Assembly: GCA_036346225.1 (NCBI GenBank)
Contig: JARFIW010000139.1
Span: 4,650,001-4,714,000, forward strand
Length of the DNA stretch: 64,000 bases
From: Platerodrilus igneus
Lineage: Eukaryota > Arthropoda > Insecta > Coleoptera > Lycidae
Direction: 5' to 3'
Shown here: positions 11,273 through 23,700 of the stretch, piece after piece
Layout: the number at the start of each line of letters is the position of its first letter
Numbering within the stretch: position 1 is the first letter of the stretch
Made by a program: the position numbers and the translations under genes
The notes under the pieces: model-generated
Database searches by the model: none
The model's input: the letters and a program-made list of their open reading frames with translations, nothing else
What the model was told of the DNA's origin: nothing

Positions 11273-14076
11273 TCACGCAAACAACATTTTCCGCAAAGTA
11301 CTACGGAAATTATTGATCGAAGGGCAGAACCAATCAAGTTGAGGAAACTTCTCTGAATAAACTGCACATCGGTTAAGGTATGAATGGTAACCATAATTTG
11401 TGGTATGTATATAACGATGTTCAAATGCAGTTGCAGTACCTCTGGTGACTCTATTGGGAACGTTGAAGTGAACTTGATGTAGAATTTCAGGACAGCAAAT
11501 CAGATAGTTTATAATTTTAAATAGAAAGCACAAGTCCAGAAAAAGATGTCTTTGTTGTATACTTAAGAGTTGGAGTTCATTCATCAAGTTGACAGTAGAG
11601 TAAGATGAACTGTACATGTTCCATTTGTAAGCAACGTACCATAGAAACTTCTTTTGGACTTTCTCTATTTTATTAATATGAGTTTTATAATGAGGTGACC
11701 AGATAACAGACCCATATTCCAAGATACTCTGAACTAAGGATAAATACAGTAATTTAATGGTTTCATAGGAAAAGTTTCTAGAGTTTCTTTGTATAAAACC
11801 TAGCATCTGCAAGGCTTTGGTTTGAACATAGGCAATATGTGAAATATATGAGAGCTTGGAGTCAAGTACAACCCCAAGATCTTTGATTTTTAAAACACGT
11901 TGAAGAATAACATTTTCTACAAAGTAATCCATATGATCTGTATTAGTCGCACGAGTAAGTGATCACATAACATTTATTAGTATTAAGAAAAGTCTATTTA
12001 ATTCACACCATACAACCAGCGAATCAAGATCAGCTTGAATTAATAGGTGATCACTTGCATAAAAAATGGATTTGTACAGCTTTAAATCATCAGCATATAA
12101 CAGGAAGGTGCAGTATTTGAAGCAGCTGACAATGTCATTAATAAAAAGAAGAAATAATAGGGGCCCAAGGTGCGAACCTTGCGGTACCCCCGAATGCACA
12201 GTAAATTTGAATGATACAAATTGTTTGTATTTAACTGCCTGAACTCTGCCATAAAGATATGATGAAAGCCAGTTGTAGATGTTTCCTCCAAAACCAATCT
12301 TGTCTAATTTCTGCATCAGAAGATTTAAGTTCACTCGATCAAAGGCTTTAGAGAAGTCCGTGTAAATAGCCTCAACCTCTAGACCATTCTCCAATGATTG
12401 TATAATTGAATTAGTGAATACTAGTAAATTTGTTGTGGTGGACTTGTGTTGCTGAAAACCATGCTGGTTACAACTTATTATTTCTTTACAATTCCAGTAT
12501 AGAAATTTAGAAATCAAGAAATCTAACAGTTTTGGAATAGCAGATTGAGTACATATACCTCTATAATTAGATACATCCTCTTTGTCTCCGGCTTTAAATA
12601 TAGGATTTATATAACTGAGTTTCCATTTTGAAGGGAATTTGCCAAGAGACAAAGAAAGGTTAAATAAATCTGTTAATGGTGAACAGAGGCCATAAATGCA
12701 TTTCTTTAATAAGATGGAAGGAATACCATCTGGACCAGGTAACTTGCAATTTTTTATATTGCATATAGCTTTAAAAACGTCACTTTTACTAAATTGTAAA
12801 TTCTGTAAATTTAGTGATTGGGCGACAGTTGTGTCAGGTGGAACTATGCCTTCTAAATAATAAACTTGTGAAAAGTATTCAGCCAATAAGTTCACTATAC
12901 TCAAACCATCAGTGCCTTTGGTATTATTAAATTTCATTTGTTCAGGAATTCGGTTTGTATTTTTCAGATTGTTAATGTGTCCAGAAGTTTCGAGGATTTG
13001 TTTGTATACTATGTTCTGTACATAGTATGTACTTCGAATAAAGCCGAGCACTGAGACGTTTGGCTAGGCTACGATAGAAGATAAACCTGTGGTAAGACTC
13101 CAACTTATTTGATAATTTATAATGCTTATGAGCAGCTTTTTTCATGTATATAAGATTAATAAGTTCCTTACTGAACCAACTAGGAAATGTAAAGGGTTTA
13201 ATAAGCTTCTTAGGAACATAGGATTCCAAGCCATGTTGAAGTAAATAGTAAAAATGTTCAGTGGCATCATCAATATTCTTCATTGTTGTACAAAATGACC
13301 AATCAATTGTATTAAGGTAGTGGTTAAGGGATTCATAATCCACTTTATGAAAATCATATCTATATTCCTCATATTGTAGATAAGGTTGCTCTTTTTCAAT
13401 CAGTACTTCAAAAGTTAATGCTCTGTGGTGATAACTGTTATTCATTATTAAATCTATGGCTGGCAAAACATTCAGAATAGGATGTTAGAAAAAACAAGAT
13501 CCAAGAGTCGGTTGTTGTTATTATAAACCCTATTATGCTGTTTCAGATTAAGCAGAGAAGAAGAGGCAATTAAAGGTTCAGATGCATCCCCATAGTTGCA
13601 TAAGATAAATTCATTATTATTCCAGGTTGCTCGAGGTATATTAAAATCACCACATAAAATTATTTTAGCATTAGGGTAATTAATACCGACCTCTTCAATA
13701 GCACTACAATAAGATTCGTAAGTCTGAACTGTAGAGGAGGGAGGAATATATACACCCCCAATGATAACTAAGCAACCAATGCCATTGATAGCAATAAAGA
13801 GCTGTTCTACATCAAGTACCCTAGTTTTGATTATTGTGCAGAGAACGAGGACCGCACTAAAATAAAAACACCACCACCACGCATTTTAGTACTAGTATAT
13901 TGGCTTCTATCAACACGGAAAACATTATATAAATCAGTTGTAAGTTCATTATCGTAAATTGCATTATTAAGCCAAGTTTCGGTTATAACTAAAACATCGT
14001 AATTATTACTGAGGATAATGCTATCTTTAAACTCACTTAAACGGGATCTAAGACCGCCCACATTTTGATAGTACAC
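11273..14076 (-). pseudogene. LINE ORF2: endonuclease plus reverse transcriptase, frame-broken
   Basis: The apurinic-type endonuclease shows YYQNVGGLRSRL, VITETWLN and, after a frameshift near 13830, ILCGDFNIPRA. The linker covers 13466-12972. The RT core (about 12760-12080) shows LPGPDGIPSILL, YTDFSKAFDRVN, SGVPQGSHLGPLLF and the catalytic LLYADDLKLY box, so the active-site Asp pair is intact. The C-terminal domain (11932-11273) carries LGVVLDSKLSY and YLSLVQSILEYGSVIWSPHY. At least three frame changes make it inactive as read. Confidence 0.85.
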
Positions 14077-14099
14077 AGTTAATTGAAAAAGGGGTAAAT

Positions 14100-14840
14100 C
14101 TAGTTTTTTGTGTAATGTTTACGATTAGTCGGTACAATAGTAGGTGTGTTATTTAAATATTTGATTGTCACTGCTTCCCCTTTTTTTTGGCGTTCGCTAA
14201 GTTCACTTCTAAGCATTTGCAGATAATTTCTTTGTTGTGCAGTGGAATCAGCAGCAACACGAAAAGGTGTATTGACTAACTTTGCACTGTTTTTTAGAAT
14301 AGAGCGGGCAATAGCACTGTCACTACAGATGACTTTCAAAGGCCTAGGTTTATCTCCTTTCTTCCCCAATCGAATGACGGCCACCGGAGCGACATCATGA
14401 ATTTCTAATGTGTTTAATACCTGGGTAACAGCGGTTTTATCAATTTGTTGACGTTCAGATACATTAGCAGAGTTAGGTTCAGTAACATTAAAAAGTATAA
14501 AGTTCCTACTTCTACTAACCCTTTCATTGATTTCAGAGTAGAAAGATTCACAATTTGAGGAAAAATTTAGAGCTTCTAAACGTTTAACGGTTTCTTTAAG
14601 ATCTTGAATTTCATTTTCCAAAATTTTACATTTTTTAATCATCATTGGAAAAAGTTTGATGGCTGTTGTGCAATCATCACAAAAAAAGAACAGGGATCTT
14701 TGTTTCCTTAGTTGCATAACTCAAATTTCTGATGATCCTAATTCAGTACATTTATCATGAAAAGGTGTACTACACGAATCACATATCAACATTGAGTCAT
14801 TTTGACATGTGGTCTTACATTTTGAGCACAAATCCATAAT
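14100..14840 (-). pseudogene. LINE ORF1 protein with PHD-like zinc finger, one stop
   Basis: The ORF starts at ATG 14838-14840. It reads MDLCSKCKTTCQ then CDSCSTPFHDKC, a C-x2-C...C-x2-C-x4-H-x2-C pattern completed by FFFCDDC after an in-frame TGA near 14725. A predicted coiled coil follows (ILENEIQDLKETVKRLEALN), then an RRM-like stretch (VIRLGKKGDKPRPLKV). PHD-type ORF1 proteins occur in LINEs of the CR1/Jockey group. They are thought to bind RNA or act as chaperones for the LINE RNP. Confidence 0.7.
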
Positions 14841-14930
14841 ATCTACTAATTTTCACACCAGTGAGCCACTTAAAGAAGAAAGTAGATAATGAAGGCTACC
14901 ATTTAAGTTATAAGCACTAATATAAACAAA

Positions 14931-17424
14931 CAGTTTTTATATGCATCAACAAAACATATTACATGTAACTTGCCATAATAACAAGTATAATGCGCCAAGC
15001 GTGCCTTATTCTTTATTAATGTTCCATATAGTACATAATGGAACGCTTCGTTTTAATAATCTTCTTGTAGTAAAATATCTGTGCGACATAAAGTTATTTT
15101 GTCGAGCATCTCTAGCAATCTTGTTGCTTTCGTATTTCCCCACCTCTAACGGCGAGTCCTTGAATCGTCTCTATCGTTCGTTTCTCGTTTGTTCGTTAGT
15201 CGCAGCCAAGCTATCAATTCCTCAAGATGTTTTCCAGACTAGAGGCTTGCAACCTTCGATTAAATTATTTGTGTGAGTGGTTCAAGTCATGGTAGACTTG
15301 AATAAATATCAATAACTTCTACTAACGGTTTGTAATTTATAAATTTTACGAACTTAATTTAATTCTGTTTCATTTAATTAGCGCGCCTACGAAAAACAAT
15401 AGAAAAGTACAAGTGAGAATTTTGTTGTGTAAGTTGTATTGTTCTGTACAAGGATTGGAGATTGCGGGCATGTGGTCGTGATTGCTGTTACCCCAAGAAA
15501 TGGTTACGGCTTCCTAAGTTTGAAATGGTTTATGGTGTTGTTTAGAGCTGATGAAATTTCTGATGGGATTTGTCTATGAAAATCAGATGCAGTTTGGTTC
15601 GTTATTAAATTTAAGAAATTTTGCATGTGTTTAGAATGTCGTTAGTCTTTGATAAACAGACGGTCATATAAAAAACACGAAATTTGCTATCGTGTTTATG
15701 GCCATATGACCTGTTTCACTTTCGATTATTGTTAAACTGGTTTTACAAACTGTAGAAAGAAATTTTTGTTAGGTTAGGTTTATATATTTGTAGGCTTTGT
15801 TCACATTCGAACTTCAGATAAATTTCGAAGTATATTTTCGACGTTATACTTTTTTTGGGAGGTAATAACATTTTAAAGATATTTGCCGTGAAAACAGATG
15901 CTTCGTGTAGCTTTCCTAAAATTCAAATTAAACATTCTTCAATCTTGAAGTTAGCTTTTATTCACACATAAATTATAAAAACTAAGTATAAAAAATTAAA
16001 TTCGTTTAGTGACAATTGCAAAGTGTTTGCATTTGTGTTCAAACAAAAATTTTGAGGTTATGAAAATTTATATACTTAATACAAAAAGTACTTGAGAAGT
16101 AATAGCAGTGAACTACATGGAAGTTTATTTCACTTCATTGCAAAATTTAAATACACGCTGCGTAATAATTATGAAACTAATCTACCTGATAAGATCTGCC
16201 CAGGATAGAAATGATAGTTCAATGCATTGTGTTTACAAATTTTTTTTGATTAAATATTTAAAACAAGCTTATGTTTAGAGAGCAGTCTTTTGCTTTAAAA
16301 AGACAAAATTTTGATTTTGTTATAAACATTATTGTTGAGAATTTTTACATGTTAAAAAGTTATGAATTTTTAAAAGAAAGTTTTTTACTTCAGTAAACAA
16401 TCAGTTAAACTTTGAGACTTTTATTTTGGTCAAATGCGATCAAATCTGATAACATAAAGGTAGAATTTTGGGTAATAATTTTGTGCCAATATCATATTGG
16501 ATATACATTTTTATTTTTGATACTTTTATAGGACACAAATGGTGTTCTACATTTTTATTTAATCTTTGTAATTTCTTACAGGAGCTGCTTTTATTTTTAT
16601 AAGACAGGTTTTTGTTAACTGACATCGTTTTATCTTTGGGTTTCCAGTGCCCTAGAATTGTGCTTTGCTCTTATCGTGATTATCTCAGGACTTGGTGGCG
16701 CCTATTTAACTTTGTTTAGTTTTTGTGTGAAAACAAAATTCGACTCCCCCCCCACACACACTTCTTATTGCTCTACCCATGAATAGACCCCTAGCTATGT
16801 CGGAAGATGGCCCTTTCTTCGATTCTCTGTGAAGGAAGCGGAAGATTTTTGTGCACTGGCGCCCATTTATAAAAATTAAGTTTCCCTGGCGCCCATCCAA
16901 CAACAAAAATTCGTTTCAACTTTCCTCACGAGATACACTATTAGCCTCACCTCTGACCTCTCAACTGTCAGAACAAAAGCTAGTTATCAAGATTTATAGT
17001 TATTTCATACCGCATTAAACCATTATCGCAACAAATGAATAAAAATTTTAATTATTCATGGTTTTCACTTACTTGTATCATTTTGTCTAGGATATAGCAC
17101 AAATAATCGAATAATCACATTTTCTGCTATAAATGTTATTTAACAGTCGCTTAATTTCCTGGTATCTCCATTTGTTTTGGGTAAGTCCTTACATCTACGC
17201 CAAACTCGAGATATATGAAAGCAATAAGAAAGGATAGAGATACCAATAAACTTATAATATTATATAAATTATATTTACAATAACAGACCACACTGACGAT
17301 GGTTTATATTCAATGTCATTTTCTTGTTTCAAACATGTTGACAAGATCTGCAAACATCCTATTTCCACAATTAAAAATGTTGCTACTGTATTATTTTAAT
17401 AACTAGAATAATAAATAAATAAAA
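14931..17424. other. Intergenic stretch between the LINE and the PRPF6 3' end
   Basis: No supported gene. A perfect-looking hairpin lies at 15664-15714, and a moderately GC-richer piece at 16690-16920 contains two TGGCGCCCAT words with a C run. On the - strand an ATTAAA at 17395-17400 could serve as the PRPF6 poly(A) signal. Confidence 0.4.
15664..15714. repeat. 51-base hairpin
   Basis: GGTCATAT pairs with ATATGACC, and inside it AAACACGA pairs with TCGTGTTT around a short loop, with a small bulge between the two stems. No tail or flanking duplication identifies it, and it is too short to be called a microRNA precursor by sight. Confidence 0.5.
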
Positions 17425-17760
17425 TTAAACTGGTATTGGAACTTCTTTTGTAGCAGCACTGAGAATTTGTTCCGTATTAAGACACCAATTTTTGATATTC
17501 TTTGATATCGAACACCACAGTTCACCGTGATGAGGTTCTGCAGTCAAACACCGTTGTTTCACTTCATTTTGTTGTTCTACTGTTCCATGTAATTGTTCAA
17601 AACGATACCAATGTGCCCACGAATCGCCTAAATCTGGTTCTATTTTAATTGTCCTCTGAAACCATTCACGGCATTTGTTAATTTTACGTTCTGACCAAAA
17701 TAATTTGCTGACAGCTAACAGAACATGTGGGTCATGTTCACATTTCTTTAAGGCGTCCAC
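17425..17760 (-). CDS. Prpf6: PRPF6 terminal exon
   Basis: 112 codons including TAA at 17425-17427. It begins with [20 protein letters not shown], directly continuing the KS ending of the upstream exon 18.5 kb away. It carries the last HAT repeats ([35 protein letters not shown]). The extreme C-terminus (TKEVPIPV) differs from vertebrate proteins, which is normal for this gene. Confidence 0.95.
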   Translation of the reverse strand: MDALKKCEHDPHVLLAVSKLFWSERKINKCREWFQRTIKIEPDLGDSWAHWYRFEQLHGTVEQQNEVKQRCLTAEPHHGELWCSISKNIKNWCLNTEQILSAATKEVPIPV

Positions 17761-20700
17761 CTACAACGTTAGTTTATATTAATAATTATAAAATGAAAGA
17801 AAATATAATAAGAGTGGTGCAGTGATTGAAATAAAAGTGTAGATTTACATAGAGAAAATAGTTTGCTTAAAAGATTAAGATAATATTTAAATTTATTGAC
17901 TAGGAGCACAAGAGTACCATCCACTGGGTTTAGTTTTTGATAATGTCAATAATCTATAAGACTCGAAGGAAAAAATAATATGAAGTGATTATGACAAGTT
18001 GTAACAGACATGCATACAGTTTCTTTGCCTACATTAAAATACCTAAAATAAAGTCATATATTAAAATGCATTTACGTCAGTGTAATACTATCACTGTATA
18101 TTGCAAATCGGCTGCTGCTGATATATATGATGAACTTCAGATTCCTAGATATCATGAGAAAGTAAGATAATCTAATCTTATGGAAAAAGGTACAAAGCCG
18201 TTGCACTAAGGTATGTGGAAATAATTATTCAAAACAAGCTAGTAGTTATTAAGGGATATTTCTGTTACTAATTCACATTGCCTTTTGGCTCTTCTATAAA
18301 TAAAAAAGATATAAGATCAGTGCTAGGTGTGATACCTTCTGTAATAAATAAAAAAAATTCATATTATTCTATTGTATTGTGCCCAATCATTACAAAGTAA
18401 ATCTAAATGTGTGGCGCATTATGGTTGTCCTCCAACGTAAGTATTAATGTATACTTTTTTTAAATTTAAAGTATAACGATAATACCAAAAGTAATATCTA
18501 ACATCTATCATAATATACCTTTTAACTTTTATTTTTTAATATTCTACAGATGTAAGGCGGTTGGAAACGTTTACCTGGAAACCGGTATCGAAAAATCAGA
18601 GAAAAGAAACAGAAAGTTGTTAAAGAATAAATTACAAATATACAGCATTTTTCAAAAGCAGCATGAAGATATGGCATCCTCAACATTCGAAAATATATCA
18701 CCTTTTCAATTTAGTGCTATTCAAAGTAGTGAAACAATCGGACCCGAAGTTCCTTTCACATCATATTTAGGTATGTTAAAAAGTTTAACTTTGGAGCTAT
18801 TTTTAAGAGTTCAATCAAATTGCGCTGTTTTGTATGATCTTGCAACATAGTCTGATGTTATTGACAAAAAAACGAAACTGATTTTGGTTGATAATGACTC
18901 AAAACAAATCACTAACTTTAACTATCCCAAGGACGTTCGTGATGGAAACTTTTCAAAAATTATTGTAAAAAATATTTACCTAATGGAGAGTTGTAAACCT
19001 GTTGCACCCTTTTCGCTTTACATTTTATTTTAATAATTAAATTTTGGGGATTCTTAAACCCAGTATGGGAAAGTTTTTCTTTCCGTCCTTAATTAAGTTT
19101 TTACATGTATACTTCCACGATTATAGTTTCCCACGGATTCCGGGATATTAACTCATGATTTATGGTATGCAAACTGCGTACATTTGTTCTCAGATTAAAA
19201 AAATCTGGTATGGGAAGCATAAAAGGGTGGGCTATTATAGTTGATGAGAACTAAGCCTCTTAAAAGAGGGGACTTTTACTATCAGTGTTTAACAAGATAG
19301 TAAGTGTGAAATTGAAGTCCAGTGAAGCGATTCCTTTCAATTTCATGTTATTTCCTTCCCCTACCCACAAACTATCGTGTTTTACTACCGTGTAGGTACT
19401 TCAACTTCGCCTACGATAAAATTTGGAATCCATATCCGAAGACCCAGACTTGAGAAGCAAGCGTGGCCTTAGCGTTTAGTAAAAACCAGGTAAGTTGTTG
19501 AGTTGTTTTGTTATCTTATGGGCTTCACGTGATGACCAAATTTGTAGGCACAATAATTTAAGTCCAGAAAATGTTCGTGCTACGGGAACTGTAATGCTCG
19601 AGTATTACGGGAAATACAAATCAGATAAAAAAAGAGGGAAAAATTAATCTAAATCTGACAAAATTCTTATTGATTCACGTACAATGGATTTCACATATAG
19701 CTATAGTAATTCGACATTATACTTCAATTTTTGTGGTTTTAGAAACAATAACTTAATTTCAATTAGGACAGGTAGTACAATTAAAGCAATACATAATTGA
19801 TTTATCTTAAAATAAATTAATACAAGTTAATACAATGCGAAGATAACACATGAATGAGAATACAATACACGTTGCAACAATGAAAACCACTGAAAGTAAA
19901 TTCCCATAAATCAAACAATATAAAACCATGTAATAAATGCAGACATCAGGCATAAGCTCAAACCACAAAATTAAAAAGTTATTTACACATATTAGAAAAA
20001 GTTCAGATTCATATATTAATATAAACCACAAAAGGATAAACTTAATACTTAGTTCGATAAAGTTTGATAGTGGAAGCATGCCATTTAAAGAAAGCTTTAA
20101 CACCAGAAAATAAATAACCATAAACCAACTAATATGAATTTTTCCCAACATAATTATTCCAAATATAACAGAGCTTTTACCCATTTGTAATTAAATAATT
20201 TAAATACAATGTTAAATAGTTGCAAGATAAGGAAACCCTAGACATACTGTAGTAATAATAGTGTAGAGATAAAACCCCAGATGCTTTAGAAGTGAAATTC
20301 ACCAGTATTAAGTTCAGATAATTCACTACAGCAGTAAATACAAAGTGGCAAGATTCCAATGTAGTCATATAGAATAATCATACAATCATGCAGCTTTTGC
20401 CCAATAGCCTCATGTTTGCTTTACGTGGAGAAAAGACCAGACAATGACATATTCTCCCCACTTAAAAACATACAAATGAGATGGAGAGAAAATTACAAGC
20501 AACTACACCCGACATTAAAAGGATATTATTTAATTATTACCAACCACAGACCAAACCACGAGTCAGGGTGGTTCTGTATTAACAGATGGGCGGTAATGTG
20601 GGCAGATCCTGCAAATTTTCAACTTAACCGAAAAGAAAGATTTAGACAAATTGGTTCGAAAGCAAAAAATAAAATTTGAAAATAAAAAACACCCCGATCA

Positions 20701-23700
20701 CAAGCTAATATACAACTCCTGGCTCTATGGAATTCCTTTGGCTTCCTGAAGGCGTATTGTAGGTCATAACTAAACTAGGTTATGTTGTTTGCTTTTTATG
20801 GCATTTGTACATGGTGCTGTTGTTTGAGAACGTTTTGATAAGAATATACGTCTACTCTTAGTTATAGTATAGAGTAAATTATTGGATGTATAAAACCGAG
20901 ACATTGACAGTTTTAAGTGAATATTTCAGACCTGTTGTAAATTATTAGCATTGAATCATCAGATTATAATCAATTGAATATAAAATCTTACAAGTCTGTG
21001 TGTGTATTTATTTACAGAAACATGGTTCTGTCGCTGATGTATAACTTAATATAAGTAACTTTAAAAAGTTTTATGTACACCTGTTTGCAGATATAATGGA
21101 ATAATATCAAATTAATATAGATTTAGACAACGTAGCAAGTGGAAAGTGTCGTTTGATTGGTATACGCATAGAGATAGTATTTTGTAAAAAAAAACTTCCA
21201 TTCAACAGGACACTGTAATTAAAGTACTCTAGGTTACTCGTTAGTCAGAGGAAATCTTATGAAACTAGACAAAGTTGGCGTCCATAAACTTGACTGTGTT
21301 ACATCTACAGCATTTCAATTTACGCACTATTGTTACACTTTAGGCGTGGCTCAAACTTCGTTATTATAACATATACCGACCATGTTTTTACCGGATGATG
21401 TAATCATTATGTCTAAGTCAATTTACATGCACATTAGGTAAAATTCAAATTACTTACGTAATGTGTATCTCTCGGAACTTCATCTCAGGGTCCAGCACGT
21501 GGTTAGGGTTGTGATTGCGCCGTGTTCAACATAAAATTATTTTCCGTCACTGAACTTCTATTGCATCTCATAGGGGTTTGAAAGGAAAGGGGTAGCGGAA
21601 CGATAAAAGGGGGTAAAGGGAAACTACATACCTGTTTTTCTTTAAAAACTACACCGCACTTAGATAGTTGTTACTTAGTCCATGTCTCGTTGCTTAATGT
21701 CACTTCCTCGACTCGCGCACATCCGCATTCCTTCTGTGCAGACTCGGCCGTCAGCAACGGCGGAAGTTAACGTATCATTTCAAAAATACACGGCAATTAA
21801 CCTATAAAGTATCTCTAAACCTAAAACATGATACATGATCAGTTTGGCATGTAACAATCGTAACCAAGCCATAAAAGAAAAAAAATCTTAAAAAAAAGAC
21901 CTTTAGCACGTTGGGCGCCATTGTTACATTTACCACGTCATTACAATTTACGCGCTATTAACACTTTAGGCTTGGCTCTAACGCCATTGTTATAACATAT
22001 ACAGATCACGTTTTTACCGGATGTGTTATATCACTATTACTGGTGAAAGTTTATAAAAGTCGGTAATACAATTACCAAAGTTCATAAGATACATCGCGCA
22101 AGCGCAATGGATAAAAAGCAATGCTACGCCCTGGCGGCCGGAAGCGCAAACCTCTTTTACAGGTTTCGCGTAGCCAACCACCATGACGTCACCGATAATT
22201 TATATTGCGCCATAATTAGCAATATAAAAATTAAATAAACAAATAACAAGAGTTCATATTCGTGAACAATTTAAACACGGTATTACTCACATAAGATATC
22301 CGGCTTTCCCCAGGTACGCCTATCATCCTTCCGGGTCGAAGATGAAGATATTGCTCCGGGCTCCGGTTGTGTTGCTGAGCATGGACATCCGGTCGTGGGA
22401 TGCTCCAGGTCATATCCGTCCTAAATGTAGTGGAACGACAGGAATAGGTTAATTAAGGAAAGACAAACAAAGATAAGCAAGACAAGGAATCTACATAGTA
22501 AGATAAGATATAATACCCGGCACGACTATTTCACTTGAAGATCATAAGAGAACAGCCACGATTTTTAGCGTCACGGAAACACTTCTCCCCACCCTTATCT
22601 AGTATTCCTATACCCCTCTAGGGATAAGCACACTGCGCAAGCTCACTACTGTGACGTATCGGAAGCGCCGCCTAGTCTATTTAAAAATTCCCGCGTCTCG
22701 CGTATTTGAAAATATGGCGGGAAACTTCCGTACACCAAAAACTAACCTAAAACAATGTTTAAGTGGCAATGGCACGTAACAATCGCGTCAAAGCCACAAA
22801 AGAAAAAACTTAAAAAAAGAAAAAGTCTGTTAGCACAGTAACAGCTTAAAATCTAAGTCCTAACTACCCTACATAAACCCTAACTTAAAACCTACAAAAT
22901 GTTTATATAAGGCGCCACCTGGTTTTTTCGACCGATAACACGTCTACCGAAGTACCAGGAAACGGAATAGGTAGCCCGATAGTCTTTGACTACACTAATT
23001 ATCGACAGCACAAATTTGTCGGGGAGCATGAAACACTACTTAACTAACACGGGTGCGACAAGTCGCCTAACCTATCTAAACCTATCTAACTAAAGCTAAC
23101 ATAAAAGTTGTTATGTGCAAACACACATGAGTGTTGCATCAAAACTATTCTTCTTTTTTGGCAAGAAGTGTCCAAATTTAAAATGTTCATGGAGTGCGTC
23201 ACTCTGCACTCTAGCAAATTTTGTTACTGGTACTTTGGTTTTCTAAGGATGCACATTTAAAACTTGTCCATGACATAGTTGTGAATCAACAAATTTACCA
23301 AAAGTACCACCTACTAAATCCTTATATGCTAACCTGACAAATTACATTTCTAAATCGGGTTAGCTTTTTCACTTAAATATCAGAAAAAAAATAATTCCCA
23401 CGTCTGGTCATATATACCACACGTTAGGACAATAAAAACATAAGACAAGATCTCAAATTGTTGTTAAAGATAGTAGATAAGATAATGTTATTAAGCTTAA
23501 GTTGTTATCCTCAAAGGTAATGAATAAGATAACGGTATTAAGCTTTAGTTATTATTTGAGATACTCGATAAGATAACACGATATTAAGTTAAAGTGATTA
23601 TAAGAGATAGTAGGTAAAGTAACACGAATTTAAACAAAAGTTATTACTAAAGATAACCGGTAAGATAACGCGAAATAACTCGAAGTCATTCCTGACGGTA

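Larger units (their letters stand above)
11122..14930 (-). mobile_element. Nearly full-length LINE (Jockey/CR1 superfamily)
   Basis: In - orientation the order is ORF1 with a PHD-type zinc finger (14840-14100), endonuclease (about 14076-13490), reverse transcriptase and C-terminal domain (13466-11273). A 3' tail of AATAAATAAATA follows at about 11122-11137. Stops and frameshifts interrupt ORF1 once and ORF2 several times. The 5' boundary is approximate and target-site duplications were not found. Confidence 0.85.

Noticed and set aside
19807..20184. 125-codon - strand open frame
   Set aside because: Low-complexity hydrophobic composition expected from A-rich DNA read backwards; no family match.
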